From the NCBI GenBank assembly GCA_009746045.1, contig RPFO01000402.1, positions 1 to 64,000 of the forward strand: a stretch of DNA of 64,000 nucleotides, given 5' to 3'. This DNA is from Mesostigma viride. Lineage: Eukaryota > Streptophyta > Mesostigmatophyceae > Mesostigmatales > Mesostigmataceae. The notes below the pieces were generated by a model. That model saw nothing but the letters and a program-made list of their open reading frames with translations, searched no databases and had not been told where the DNA came from. A program made the position numbers and the translations under genes. Positions 1-9,168 of this stretch are shown piece after piece (position 1 is the stretch's first letter; the number at the start of each line of letters is the position of its first letter).

Positions 1-273
1 AAAACTCAATTTCCACGCCTCCACTCGGGACTCGTCCACGCATTGTAAATACGCGTCTCTGCCATCGTATCTTCTCACTATTTCTTGGACGAACTCGCGA
101 CGACGATCGGTCATGTTGTGCGCCATGACGCGCGCAAAGTCGTCGGGGTAGGGACAGGTGCGCAGGAGGTAGGTAGCCACGATCCGGGCGGGGTCGACGC
201 GGCCCGTACTTGTCCGCACGCAGTCGGCCGTCGACAAGACAGACGCGACGTGGTCTCGCAGGGACTCGGCCAT
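1..273 (-). CDS. hypothetical protein, 3' end outside window
   Basis: An open frame runs on the minus strand from an ATG at 273 to the window edge without a stop, giving the first 91 residues of an unrecognised protein. It begins MAESLRDHV and is charged and probably helical, with no clear motif or membrane segment. It lies 30 bp beyond the end of the cysteine desulfurase-like gene on the same strand, so the two may be co-transcribed. Four bases upstream of its ATG is a run of 12 C (12 G on the plus strand, 278-289), the longest homopolymer in the area. The reading frame is clean, but no function can be assigned. Confidence 0.55.
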   Translation of the reverse strand, partial: MAESLRDHVASVLSTADCVRTSTGRVDPARIVATYLLRTCPYPDDFARVMAHNMTDRRREFVQEIVRRYDGRDAYLQCVDESRVEAWKLSF

Positions 274-302
274 GGACGGGGGGGGGGGGTAACTTGTCGC
301 GT

Positions 303-1521
303 CTAACGAATCGATGGGGTATTATGCGCGCTAAAGGAAACGTGCGCGAGGGCGGCGCGAAGGGCGGTCAAAAACTTGCGCACGTCGGACTCGGTCGTGT
401 ACTCGGACACGCCCACGCGGATGGTCCCGTTCTCGTGGGCCTTCGACTTGCCCGCGGCCTTTAACACGTCGCTGCGTTTGCCGAGTTTGCACGCGCTGCC
501 GACGGACACGCATATCCCCTCCTTGGCCAGGAGTCGCGAGACGGCTCTCGAGTCCACGCCCACGAACGACCCGCTCACGAGATGCGGGACTCTCCGCGCC
601 GGGGAGTCGGGACCGTTGAAGGCCGCGCCGAGTTCGGCCATGCCCCGTCGCACGAGGTCCGCCGCGTCGCCCACCTCGCGCGTCTTTGCCCGTATACCTT
701 TGGCGTTTCGGCACACCGCCTCCGCCAGACTGGATATCAGCGGCGGACTCTCCGTCCCGGGCCTCAACAACCTCTCCTGGGATCCGCCGTACGCTAAGGG
801 CGCCACGCGGTCCAGGTCCCCGCGGACGACGAGCGCGCCCGTCCCCTTGACCCCGTGGATCTTATGTCCCGACACCGTGAAGCTGTCGAGGTACCGCAAG
901 CCCCGCACGACGTACTTCCCCGCGGCCTGGGTCGTGTCCGAATGGAAGAACACGTCTCTCCCCAACACGCGGCGGATGGCGCCCAAGTCCTGGATCGTCC
1001 CGAGCTCGTTGGACGCGTAGATGAACGACGCGAGTTTCACGTCCTTACCGTACATCCGCACGGCTCGGCGCAGTTCCTCCATGTCGAGGAACCCCTGTCC
1101 GTCCACGGGGATCTTGACCACCTTCACCCCGCCCCTCGTGATCCTCTGCAAGTGCTCCAAAGGTTTGATCCCGCTCGGGTGCTCGATGGCCGAGGTCAGC
1201 ACCACCCCGCGGTTGCCGTGATGCTCCATGACCCCGTGGAGCACGATGTTGTTGCTCTCGGTAGAGCCGGACGTGAACACCACGCGTTCGGGGGGACCCC
1301 GAGACACTTGCCGATCCTCTTCCTGCACGCCTCCACGATCGCTCGCGAGTCTCGACCCGCCACGTGGCTGCTCGACGCGTTGCCGTACGCGCGTTTGGCG
1401 ACGTCGGCGAGGACGTCGACGACGGACGCGTGCGGCTGCGTGGTCGAACAGGAGTCCAAGTAGATCCGCGGCTTCCTCGACCGGACTTCCGTCTCGTAGC
1501 AGGCATGCGCTGACCGGGCAT
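303..1521 (-). CDS. NifS/IscS-like cysteine desulfurase (class V aminotransferase), frameshifted
   Basis: Cysteine desulfurases are PLP enzymes that take sulfur from cysteine for Fe-S cluster or thiolation pathways. The main frame (303 to about 1300) has the family landmarks in order: FTSGSTESNN, the SGHKIHG segment with the PLP lysine, and GSACKLGK with the catalytic cysteine loop. The N-terminal part (YLDSCSTTQ, YGNASSSH) is encoded just upstream in another frame. The join falls at a G6 run on the plus strand at 1290-1295, where one missing base explains the shift. The first ATG in range (1521) lies in yet another frame, so a second shift or a different start is implied. Seen: both halves with key residues. 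Inferred: an active enzyme if the shifts are sequencing errors, otherwise a pseudogene. No scaffold gene such as iscU is visible nearby. Confidence 0.8.
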
Positions 1522-1522
1522 T

Positions 1523-2140
1523 CTATACTGGTATCGCGGTTTTCTTATGCGGCCGCCGGTCGTTCGGCCACGAAGGGGACGCGCGGAGAGCCAGCATCCG
1601 TCGGTGGAGTTCGGCGGAGTCGCTCATGTATTGTCGGATCATGGAGGCGAGGCCGAGGAGGTATCTCCACTGGCATTCGCGCGCGTGGCCCAGCGACGCC
1701 TTGGGATCGCGGGCATCGAACCCGGACCTGTCCATCCACCGCTTGGTCATCTCCGCCTTCCACGCCTTGGAGGAGCGATAGAACGCGTCGCACAGCCGCC
1801 TCTGGGATTCGTCGTCCAGATAGGCGGGCGGGGGGCGGGGCACGGGGTCCACGCGATTACGGTAATGGACCTCGTGCAGAATTCCGGGGGCCGGCAGGGA
1901 CGCGAACGTCAGCCGCATTTTCTCCGAGTCGCTCGCGTACCCCTCGATCAGGGAGCACAGGCCGGAAAGGTACTCCCACCTCCGGGCGCGCGCTCGCTCG
2001 CGGAGACCGGCGAAATCGCTGTCGAAAGAAGCCGCAGCGTCCGCGTCCCTCCGCGCCTCGACGTCTTCCCTCCACGCCGTCGCGGACCGCAAGAACCGCC
2101 GGTACATCCGGCAGTACGCCCCGTCCGGAAGCTCGTTCAT
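1523..2140 (-). CDS. hypothetical protein with internal tandem duplication
   Basis: This 205-residue protein consists of two similar halves. Each has a Tyr/Arg-rich helix (YRRFLRSATAWRED in the first, FYRSSKAWKAEM in the second), then a WEYLSGLCSLIEGY or WRYLLGLASMIRQY helix, then SDS plus a charged stretch. This indicates an internal gene duplication of a roughly 85-residue helical unit. No known family is recognised and no signal peptide or transmembrane helix is evident. The stop lies 2 bp from the possible start of the desulfurase-like gene on the same strand, which suggests joint transcription. The gene is divergent from the one at 2268. Confidence 0.7.
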   Translation of the reverse strand: MNELPDGAYCRMYRRFLRSATAWREDVEARRDADAAASFDSDFAGLRERARARRWEYLSGLCSLIEGYASDSEKMRLTFASLPAPGILHEVHYRNRVDPVPRPPPAYLDDESQRRLCDAFYRSSKAWKAEMTKRWMDRSGFDARDPKASLGHARECQWRYLLGLASMIRQYMSDSAELHRRMLALRASPSWPNDRRPHKKTAIPV

Positions 2141-2267
2141 CTCTCCGCCAGTGCGATCTCGCAGTCTCGGTACTCGTCATACTCGGAGAAGTTCCGGTGG
2201 CAGCGGACGCGCGTTTCGGTCGACGGATTTTTGTTTCGCGGATAAAAAGGAGAGAACGGATCGGCTC

Positions 2268-2654
2268 ATGGCGTGGTATTCCGAGTACACGTCAACCCCC
2301 GCGTCCCGCGCTCCCGCCAAGACCAAGCCCGCCGGGACCCTCTCCTCGGCCATCAGCAATCCCGACGTCGACGACGCGGACGACGCGTCCTGGTCCGACT
2401 CGCTCCCGTCCGCCACGAAGCCCTCGGCGCGTCCGTCCGTCTCGTTCTCGCACCCGCCGCCCGAGACGGCCGCATCCGACGCGAAGGCGTGGCACGAACA
2501 GGCGCCCGTGTCCCGGTCGCGGGGACACGGCCTGACGCCCGAGGGTCTGAAATCGTACATCGCGTCCACGTACGCGGCGGATCCCGGCAAGGTGCGTTCC
2601 CATCACCTAAAAAGTGTCCTGCGTACGGAGAAGGACGCGACGGGTTTCCAGTGA
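2268..2654 (+). CDS. hypothetical Ser/Pro/Ala-rich protein
   Basis: A 128-residue protein starting MAWYSEYTSTP, with a low-complexity, probably disordered Ser/Pro/Ala/Asp-rich middle and a more ordered C-terminus (LTPEGLKSYIASTYAA). The ATG at 2268 was chosen because it follows an AT-rich stretch (gataaaaagg) about 20 bp upstream. The stop codon overlaps the ATG of the next gene (TGATG at 2652-2656), so the pair is probably translated from one transcript. A minus-strand open frame over the same bases looks like a shadow. No function is recognised. Confidence 0.6.
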   Translation: MAWYSEYTSTPASRAPAKTKPAGTLSSAISNPDVDDADDASWSDSLPSATKPSARPSVSFSHPPPETAASDAKAWHEQAPVSRSRGHGLTPEGLKSYIASTYAADPGKVRSHHLKSVLRTEKDATGFQ

Positions 2655-3462
2655 TGGACGCGATGCCCGACCGACGGCTCGCGGCGTTCGTGACGGACGC
2701 CTTGCCCGACCGGCTGCTCGAAGCGCTCTGGCTCGCCGTCCTGTGGGTGCTCGCGCTCGCGCGGACGTTCCACAGGCGGTGGACCGCTCTCCGGCGAGTC
2801 GACCCTCCCAACATCCTGGTGACCCGCGCGATATTGTACGACGCATCCGGCGACGCGGACGTGACGCGCGAGTTCGTGAGACGGGTGGACGAGGGAGTCC
2901 TGGACTGCGACGTCCGCGAGTTCCGAGACCAGGTGGACGTGTCGTGGTTCGAGCGGCCGGGCGAACGCGTGTTCCTGGGAGTGGAGTACATCGTCCCCGG
3001 GCGCGCGCATTCGGGCAAATCGTACGCGATCGTGTACGACCTGAACGAAACGGGCCGGCGGTCAAGTTCCCGCCCACCGCCCCGACCGAGGACCAGCGAC
3101 TCGCGGTGTCCATGTCCAAGAGACGCGTGCTGTCCGCGTCGTTCGGATCGGACACGGAGCGACTCGTGACGGACGACGCGATCGCCTTGGCCGGTCCGAT
3201 GCGCGACCTGTACGTGGGCGACGGCATGCCCCCGCCCGTGGACGGCGCCATACACTGGATAGCTCGCCACGCGCCCTCGGACGCCAAGGGCGGCGGCGCG
3301 GGACCTCGCGCGATCGGGGCGGGCGACCGTCTGCGGATCTTCTACGCCACGGGGGAGACGGCGACGTACGACCTCTCGTGTCCCGGCGTGATCGACGGCC
3401 CGATCCCGTCGAATCGGGCGGCGTCCGTACCTCCGACGCGCGCGGCCGTCGAGGGCGAATAG
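2654..3462 (+). CDS. hypothetical protein with N-terminal hydrophobic helix, frameshifted
   Basis: The frame opening at the ATG overlapping the previous stop encodes a hydrophobic helix (ALWLAVLWVLALA, about residues 30-42), a likely membrane anchor. A beta-rich domain follows, with ILVTRAILYD and SGKSYAIVYDLN. Near 3052-3054 (a GGG) coding sense moves to another frame, where FPPTAPTEDQRLAVS continues to a stop at 3462. One extra G would restore a single protein of about 269 residues. The second half contains similar beta-strand patterns (RLRIFYATGETATYDL). Seen: two coding-like frames. Inferred: one gene with an indel. The family is unknown. Confidence 0.6.
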
Positions 3463-3535
3463 AAATCGCCCCGTCTCGTGGGAAAGGGGTTCGCGAGCGC
3501 GAGCTCTCACTCACCGATTCGCGGAAAGGACGTCC

Positions 3536-3552
3536 GGACGTCGCGAATGTCC
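3536..3552 (+). promoter_or_regulatory. 17-bp inverted-repeat motif over the VLTF-2 start codon
   Basis: GGACGTC-GCGA-ATGTCC: imperfect dyad whose right half contains the ATG at 3547. Motifs of the same size and position cover the starts at 7125, 37817 and 21793. It could be a DNA operator, or an mRNA hairpin that encloses the start codon. Confidence 0.35.
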
Positions 3553-4347
3553 TACACAGATGACGACGCGTATCTGGACGGGGACGATGTCTCGGAGCGC
3601 GATTATCCCGTCCCGATGGACGCGTCGGACGAGGAGACGGACGCGGAGGCGGGTCCCGAAAAAGGCGCGGTGACCGACCGCGCGGGGCCGCACCGCGTGT
3701 TCCAAGTGAAGCCGTTGCTAGACCTGTTGGACCGCACGCGGCACGCCGGGTGGCCGGAGCGGGTGGACACCTGCTGCTGGTGGTGCTGCCACCCGTTCGA
3801 CACGGTGCCTTGCGCGCTGCCGATCAAGTACCGGGAAGGGAAGGGGTTCACGGTGAAGGGGTGCTTCTGCTCTTTCAGCTGCGTCAAGGCGTACAACACC
3901 TCCGATTCGGGGCAGGGGGGCGAGTCGGCGCGGCGCACGGGGTTCATCTTCCTCATGTGTCTCCGCCTGTGGAAGATGAACCCGCGACGGGACGCGCGGC
4001 AGTTCCGCGGGGTGATCACGGCGCCCCCGCGCACGTGTCTGAAAATGTTCGGGGGGTACATGACCGTCGAGGAGTTCCGGGCGTCCACCAGGACCGAGAT
4101 CCACATGGTGAAGGAGCCGCCGTACGACATGGAGTTCATACAGCAGGTGGACTGCGCCCGCAAGATCAGCGAACGGGCCAGGACCACGAAGAAAGACGCG
4201 GAGCCCTCGCGGAAGAGGATCGAGGGCGGCGCGGACGCGGCCGTCCGGAGGGGCAAGCCTCCCGCCCCGCTGAGCGTCAAGAGGACCAAGTCCCTCGTAA
4301 AGCCGTCGTGCTCGCTAGACAAGTTCGTGACCTTCAAATCCAAGTGA
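3547..4347 (+). CDS. VLTF-2-like late transcription factor (zinc finger)
   Basis: VLTF-2 (poxvirus A1L type) proteins activate late-gene transcription in Nucleocytoviricota. The protein has 266 residues. An acidic N-terminal tail (about 1-45) precedes the diagnostic zinc-binding block: CCWWCCHPF around residues 76-84, LPIKY at 91-95, then CFCSFSCVKAYN at 106-117, the typical pattern of WWC-H-F, LP, and FCS-C-AY. A basic Lys/Arg-rich tail follows (about 205-266). The start at 3547 (MSYTDDD) was chosen over upstream non-ATG codons in the same frame. An AATAAA-like signal (gcaataaag, about 4371) lies just after the stop. It is expressed presumably with the other late-gene regulator VLTF-3 at 37817. 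Confidence 0.88.
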   Translation: MSYTDDDAYLDGDDVSERDYPVPMDASDEETDAEAGPEKGAVTDRAGPHRVFQVKPLLDLLDRTRHAGWPERVDTCCWWCCHPFDTVPCALPIKYREGKGFTVKGCFCSFSCVKAYNTSDSGQGGESARRTGFIFLMCLRLWKMNPRRDARQFRGVITAPPRTCLKMFGGYMTVEEFRASTRTEIHMVKEPPYDMEFIQQVDCARKISERARTTKKDAEPSRKRIEGGADAAVRRGKPPAPLSVKRTKSLVKPSCSLDKFVTFKSK

Positions 4348-4405
4348 CCCGAACGACTCCCACGTATTTATCGCAATAAAGATTCCGCCGTTTCGCGCCC
4401 CACGA

Positions 4406-4475
4406 ATGCGTATGCACACACACACTGTCCCATACACACACACACGAATGCACCCAAATGCACACACGAGTATGC
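4406..4475. repeat. CA-rich microsatellite
   Basis: A short stretch of (CA)n interrupted by ATG-containing units (atgcacacac repeated irregularly) between the convergent VLTF-2-like and 4487-4783 genes. It is noncoding and probably unstable in length. Confidence 0.7.
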
Positions 4476-4486
4476 ACGCCGACGCG

Positions 4487-4783
4487 TCACGAACGACCGC
4501 ACGGCTTGCGAACGTGCAGATCCCACGCGGCCCCGTCGCAATTCCGGACGATCGCGTCGCCGTAGACGGCTTTCCCGAACGCCAGGCTCGCGTGCACGTT
4601 GAGTTTGCGGTTTTTCTTGTGCGCGTTCGCGTCGTATTCGAGTTCGTACCCGCACGGTCCGTGCGATACCACGGTCGTGGCGCTCGTGCCCAGGATGCCC
4701 AACAGGATGCGATACCGTCCGGCCACGGGCACGACGGCCGGGGTGACGCACGGGTCGTCCTCGTTCAACACGACCGCGTTCAT
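4487..4783 (-). CDS. small hypothetical beta-rich protein
   Basis: This 98-residue protein (MNAVVLNEDDP...) alternates hydrophobic and polar residues in a way that suggests a compact beta fold. It has four cysteines, too scattered for an obvious zinc site. No membrane segment or signal peptide is seen. It is transcribed away from the gene at 4834, sharing an AT-rich 50-bp spacer, so the two probably use a bidirectional promoter. No family is recognised. Confidence 0.6.
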   Translation of the reverse strand: MNAVVLNEDDPCVTPAVVPVAGRYRILLGILGTSATTVVSHGPCGYELEYDANAHKKNRKLNVHASLAFGKAVYGDAIVRNCDGAAWDLHVRKPCGRS

Positions 4784-4819
4784 CTCGCCGTCGGTCCGAA
4801 ATCAAATATTAGCATTGGT

Positions 4820-4827
4820 TATAATAC
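4820..4827 (+). promoter_or_regulatory. TATA-like box upstream of 4834
   Basis: TATAATAC ends 6 bp before the ATG at 4834. Comparable boxes precede 48326, 48864, 54121 and 56067, which supports a common viral core promoter. Confidence 0.4.
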
Positions 4828-4833
4828 GCGCCC

Positions 4834-6199
4834 ATGAGTCGAAGGGTGTCGCACGCCCATTTGGAGCCGTACATGAGACAGGCCGCAGACCAGGCGGGGA
4901 CGCGACCTCTACAGACACGTTCCGAGAAATGCTCCTGCGGAACATCGCGGGCGGAGGACCGTCCTCGTCGCCCGCGCCGCGGCCGAGGAATACGACGCCG
5001 CGGCTCTCACCGATTGTACGCGCGGGCCGCGGCGAGTCGAGAGGCCGATCGGAAGTCGACCTCCTACTACGCGCAACCGGTCGCCGCGACCGCCGCCCGC
5101 GACACGTACACGTACACGCCGTACTCGTCGTCCGTAGCGGCGGCCAAGAGCACCCCGACCATCGATTACTGGACCAAGCAGATCGCGAAGGACAAGTCGA
5201 GCGGGGCAGCTACGCCTTCGAGGCGAAGAACGAGATCCCGGCGTCCTGGCTCGCCAAGTCTGAGTGGCCCGCGACAGCCTCCAAGGGGGTCGGGACTCTT
5301 ACCGAAGCGCTGGCGGCCCTCCGCGCCGACCCGCCGCCCGTGACCGCGGAAGCGAGCGCGAAGTTCGCGAAGACCCTCGAGAAGGCCGGCTTCCCTTCGA
5401 CTCGCCCGGAACTGCGGACCGGCTCGTGGTTCTCCTCGTCGAACGCGTACATGGCGAACTGTTCGCAGGGCTTGGCGAAGAAAATGACCAAGTCGGAGGC
5501 GGTGGAACTCGCGTCCTACTTGCACCCGACGATCCCCAAGGACCTCCTCCACGGGGCCACGAAGCCGAACCTGTGCGCGATGGTGTCGGACGAGATCGTG
5601 ACGGCCGTCACGACGGCGCTGACGGAGGCCGCCCTCCGCGACACGAGTTCGCACGCCCGCCTCTTCAACATCGCTCGTCTGACGAACCCCAAGATTCCGG
5701 CGACCGACATCGCCAAAATGACCCTGGAGGAACTCCGCGAGGTCGTCGCGACGTCGCTCGCGCCGAGCGATCGGGAGAGGATCGTGAGCGCCTTCGGGTC
5801 GCTCCAGGACGCGGTGACCCACGGGACGGTCGGGACCTTCAACTTGCTGAAACTGGCGGCCGATAAGGCGCGCGCCATGCGAGCGAGCCATTCGGCCCCG
5901 GTCCTCGGACAAGCCCAGGAGGCGCGAAGGAGGCGGTCAAGGCGTCGACGGCGGCCGTGGGGACGCAGACCGCGGCCCCGGCGCCTTCCCACATCATAGG
6001 CGCGGCGTCCTTCGCCGCCAACCGCCCGCGATCCGACGCGGCGCGCAAGATCATCGCCACGTACCACCTGGACCGCGCGTCCAAGTTCTCGAAATTCCTG
6101 CGATCCACCGCGCCCGGGTCCGCCGTGTGCAAGCCGCGCGTCCGCACCCTCCCGTGCGGCGGCGCGGACCGGCGTCGGGGGGTCGCCTTGTGCGGCTGA
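4834..6199 (+). CDS. putative virion-associated protein, multiply frameshifted
   Basis: One coding unit appears to be spread over several frames. It opens MSRRVSHAHLEPYM at 4834. Sense then moves at G4 4896-4899, near 5028, at G4 5203-5206 and near 5925. The long central block (about 5210-5920) is clearly protein-like, with helices such as KFAKTLEKAGF and ELASYLHPTIPKDLL. The last block (from about 5957) contains HIIGAASFAANRP and ends at 6199. A Tyr/Thr/Ser-rich linker (YTYTPYSSS) lies near 5110. The total would be about 455 residues. No family is recognised. The number of breaks is the highest in the window, so this is either a decayed gene or a poorly called stretch. A virion role is only a guess from composition. 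Confidence 0.5.
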
Positions 6200-6258
6200 A
6201 CGGGCCCGAAACTTGTCTCCGTCCATCACGAGGATCCGACCGCGCGTCTATCGCGGCC

Positions 6259-6948
6259 ATGGCACTGGATCGCGCGCACGGTCACGGGTTCGAGCCGACG
6301 GACGAGGAACGCAAGGGTTTCGGGCCCGGGGACAAACTCGAGGCCGTCCGGCGCCAGCGGTCGACGCTCGAGGGCTACTTCCGCCACCAGCTGAAGAGCA
6401 TCTCGAACGCGCGAGGCCACGGCCGGGGGAAGAAAGTGTCCCTGACGGTGAAGGAGCTCGCGGACATGTGGAAGCGGCAGGGCGGCCGGTGTCGCCTGAC
6501 GGGCCTGGCCATGTCCCACGAGGCGCCGCGGGCGGGCGAGCCGCGCCACGACGATTCGGCCGCGGTCGACCTCATCGATCCGTCCAAGGGGTACGCGGCC
6601 AGCAACGTCCGCCTCGTGTGCTACCGCGTGTACCACATGAAGCTCGGTTGCCCCGTGGAAACGCTGTACCGCTTCTCGAAGGCTCTGGCCGCTTTCCGCG
6701 CCGACGCGGACGACGCGATCGTACGGCCGACGCGACCGACGCGTCCGACGCGATCGGCACGGCCGACACGATCGGCACGGCCGACACGATCGGCACGGCC
6801 GACACGTCGGTACGGGACGACGAAACGCCGTCGGATCGGCGCAGGATCGACGGCGAGGAGATCGTTCGCCGAGTGGAGAGGTGGGCCGACGCGGTATAAA
6901 ACCCGGGCGCGTTCCAAACGCCCCTCATCTTCTCTCCGTTCTCAGTAA
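6259..6948 (+). CDS. HNH endonuclease-like protein
   Basis: HNH nucleases are metal-dependent DNA-cutting enzymes, often free-standing homing-type genes in giant viruses. After MALDRAHGHGFEP and a basic helical region, residues about 70-135 match the family layout: L-x-WKRQGGRCRLTG, then AAVDLIDPSKGYAASNV, then RLVCYRVYHMK, corresponding to the usual CxxTG, DRID..GY..NV and VC...N.MK blocks. One central His position and the last Asn (here His) differ from consensus, so activity is uncertain. From about 6720 the alternative frame (acidic, ending at 6899) looks more natural than the Arg/Pro/Thr tail to 6948, so an indel beside the tandem repeat is likely. The ATG at 6259 was chosen as the first before the conserved region. 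Confidence 0.7.
   Translation: MALDRAHGHGFEPTDEERKGFGPGDKLEAVRRQRSTLEGYFRHQLKSISNARGHGRGKKVSLTVKELADMWKRQGGRCRLTGLAMSHEAPRAGEPRHDDSAAVDLIDPSKGYAASNVRLVCYRVYHMKLGCPVETLYRFSKALAAFRADADDAIVRPTRPTRPTRSARPTRSARPTRSARPTRRYGTTKRRRIGAGSTARRSFAEWRGGPTRYKTRARSKRPSSSLRSQ
6751..6804. repeat. 18-bp tandem repeat, three perfect copies
   Basis: Three exact copies of an 18-bp unit (cgatcggcacggccgaca) lie within the 3' end of the HNH-like gene. Because 18 is a multiple of three, copy-number change would keep frame. They encode either a Ser-Ala-Arg-Pro-Thr-Arg or an Ile-Gly-Thr-Ala-Asp-Thr repeat, depending on frame. Confidence 0.9.
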
Positions 6949-7113
6949 GCCTCAAGACTCTCCCGAGTCACCCAAGCACCTCAGGACATCCCACACGTCC
7001 TCCAAGCCCCGGAACCCAAGCACCTCGGACGATCCGTCTGTCCACAAGGAATCGGAGGAACTCCGAACGCACCGGACACCCATCTCGCCTTCGCGCACCC
7101 GATCCGGACCAAA

Positions 7114-7130
7114 GGACATCCGAAATGTCT
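7114..7130 (+). promoter_or_regulatory. 17-bp inverted-repeat motif over the 7125 start codon
   Basis: GGACATC-CGAA-ATGTCT with the ATG at 7125 in its right half. A second copy (GGACATC-CCAC-ACGTCC) lies upstream at 6984-7000, giving a pair 130 bp apart. The same pairing occurs before the gene at 17104 (17000-17016 and 17075-17091). Confidence 0.4.
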
Positions 7131-7843
7131 AGCATCGTCTTCTTCGACGACTTCGACGCCTCCAAGGTCGTGTACAACGTCCCCAAGCGCACGGCCTCGG
7201 GGGTCTCTCCGTGTACATCAACTACGACAAGGACGGCAGGAGCCCCAACGGGCGCATGCACATCCAGACCCCGCGCATGCGCGCGCCCTTCGGCATCAGC
7301 TGCTTCGAGGGCAAGAACCAGCCGCCCAAGTACACCCTGCAGCTGTCCTTCGACGACTACACCGTCAAGGGGACCGACAACGAGAAGTTTTACGCCGCGT
7401 GGTCGCGGTTCGACGAGAAGAACAAGGAGATGTCCCACGACAAGAGCCAGGCGTGGTTCAACAAGAAAATGACCAGGGACCTGATCGACGCGTTCTACAC
7501 GTCCGCCATCAAGCCCACGACCAAGCCCGAGCAGGGGTACCCCCCCACGTTCAAGTGCTCGGTCCCATTCCGCAACAACAAGTTCGAGTGCGCGTTCTTC
7601 GACGAGAACAAGACCCCCGCGACCGGCTTCGACGTGCCCAAGGGGTGCGAGGTGCAGGTCATCTTCGAGGTCACGCGCATGTGGTTCATGGACAAGAACT
7701 TCGGCTGCACGCCCGTGGTCAAGTCCGTGCAGTTCTTTTCGAATAACCGTCTGAGCGACGGGTACAACTTCCTCGAGCGGCCGCTCAAGGAGCCGGAGGA
7801 GGAAGAGGAGAACCGCGACGAGGACGTCAGCGGACCTCAGTGA
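7125..7843 (+). CDS. putative ssDNA-binding protein with acidic tail, frameshifted
   Basis: The frame starts MSSIVFFDDFDASKVVY. At a G5 run (7199-7203) sense passes to the frame containing MYINYDKDGRSPNGRM, and one extra G would give about 239 residues. The body has the strands and aromatics of an OB-fold-like protein (PPKYTLQLSFDDY, FKCSVPFRNNKFE, VIFEVTRMWFMDKNFG). It ends in a strongly acidic tail (EPEEEEENRDED). An OB core plus acidic C-terminus is the layout of the T7 gp2.5-like SSB family known in phyco- and mimiviruses, which coat replicating DNA and recruit partners through the tail. The family assignment is inferred from layout and resemblance. The frameshift and both halves are seen directly. 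Confidence 0.6.
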
Positions 7844-8037
7844 GACGGTCCGGGACCGCCGGCCCTAACGGCCGATCACGCGGGACAGTGTCGCACGCAA
7901 TTTGTAATCATAATTCGTACATTGTAATGAAAATGAATTCGAATCATTCCGTGTCTCTCGTGTCCAATGCACAAATGCAATATGCAATAATATCTATCGG
8001 TCAGGTATAACGCGGCGTGTCGCTCGTAGATATCAGG

Positions 8038-8472
8038 ATGGCGAAGACCAGGAGCAAGACGAGGAGCGAAGTGTACTGCGGTATGGGCAAGAAGCCCGCG
8101 AACAGGAGGCAGGGGTCCGTCGCCGAGTGCATGGAGTTGAGTCAGGTGCGCAGGTACGGCGTGGAAGCCATCGCCAGGGAGGTGGTGGAGAGATATTTCG
8201 CGAGAGTGAAGGAGGCGAAGGCCCGCCGGGACGCCGCGTATCGGTCGAGACGGAAGGCGAGCGGCAACCCGATCGCTCGGTCCAAGTCCAAATCCGGCAC
8301 GAAGACGAGGACGAGGAAGCCTGCGAGGAAGAAGACGCTGGCACCCGTTTCGACGCCCCCGCGGTCGCCGTCGGCCCGCGGCGGTCGGCCCGTCTCGCCG
8401 CGCGGCGGTAGTTTAATCAAACGTGTCGATCGGACGGTCCCGTGTCACGGCGCGGCCCGTTCGACCGCATAA
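8038..8472 (+). CDS. small basic protein (MAKTRS-type)
   Basis: A very basic protein of about 144 residues (MAKTRSKTRSEVYCG). The N-terminal block YCGMGKKPANRRQGSVAEC followed by QVRRYG resembles a short conserved motif in small phycodnavirus proteins (Y-G-x-G-x-P, GS-x2-EC, Q-V-R-x-YG). The rest is Lys/Arg-rich and could bind nucleic acid. Near the end an alternative frame ends GPRRSARLAARR at 8411, a more typical viral basic tail, so an indel after about 8330 is possible. The ATG at 8038 follows a TATAACG box about 30 bp upstream. The function is unknown. Confidence 0.6.
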   Translation: MAKTRSKTRSEVYCGMGKKPANRRQGSVAECMELSQVRRYGVEAIAREVVERYFARVKEAKARRDAAYRSRRKASGNPIARSKSKSGTKTRTRKPARKKTLAPVSTPPRSPSARGGRPVSPRGGSLIKRVDRTVPCHGAARSTA

Positions 8473-8625
8473 ATACCGAACCAAACTATCGAACGGGCGT
8501 GCCCCTTTACACATCGTCGACGAGTCGCTCGCGGACCACGAGACACGAACCACGTCCAAAAGTCCACCAGGACATCGGCACGGTGCGATCCGTTCCGCGC
8601 AACGGTTCGTCCGGGGGCAGGAGTC

Positions 8626-9156
8626 ATGTCCGCAGTCATGCAATACCTCGCCGTCGCGGACGGGGACGAGGACGACCCCACTGTTGAGGGCGACATTCGA
8701 GTGACGAACGACGGCAGAATCTCCGTCATTGACGCCATCGCGTGCGTATCTTTCGTCAACCCCGACGGCACATTTAAGCCAAACGCCCGTCGGATGGCGA
8801 GTCTCGCGTTCTCGCGCATCGCAAAGGAGTACGAGGACTTCCGCTCTACGTCAAAGTGGAAATTTCCCGGTGCCAGACAACGAGACACTCCCGTGGTCGA
8901 TCGCCACGGCTTATTCACCCTCCTCATGGTGCTCCCAGGAAAGAAAGCAGCCGTTTTCCGCAGCAACGTCGCGACGTTGTTCGTGAGGTACTTGGACGCG
9001 GACCGCTCGCTCGCGGACGAAATCATCGCCCGAGCGGACGCGAAGGACGCCGCTCGAGCGTCGATTTCCGAAGAGGACGCCAACACCGGCTTTCTCGAGT
9101 ACCTGAACCAGCTCCCCGCGCCCGAACGCGGCCGCGGTCACCAACTCTGGAAATGA
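8626..9156 (+). CDS. MSV199/KilA-N-like DNA-binding domain protein
   Basis: A 176-residue protein with the module shared by the genes at 17733 and 22047. It has GDIRVTNDGRISVIDAIA (about residues 22-39), WKFPGARQRDTPVVD (78-92), then LLMVLPGKKAAVFRSNVATLFVRYL (98-122). This resembles the MSV199 family of giant-virus proteins, usually N-terminal to a second domain and thought to bind DNA. Here the protein ends shortly after the module, so it is a single-domain version. The ATG is at 8626; the next Met, four residues on, is also possible. A 31-bp hairpin repeat array starts 12 bp after the stop. Confidence 0.7.
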   Translation: MSAVMQYLAVADGDEDDPTVEGDIRVTNDGRISVIDAIACVSFVNPDGTFKPNARRMASLAFSRIAKEYEDFRSTSKWKFPGARQRDTPVVDRHGLFTLLMVLPGKKAAVFRSNVATLFVRYLDADRSLADEIIARADAKDAARASISEEDANTGFLEYLNQLPAPERGRGHQLWK

Positions 9157-9168
9157 AATGATCACGCC

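Noticed and set aside
7199-7203. Programmed ribosomal frameshift in the SSB-like gene
   Set aside because: No canonical slippery heptamer or clear downstream structure. The same kind of one-base break recurs in many unrelated genes, so an indel is the simpler explanation.
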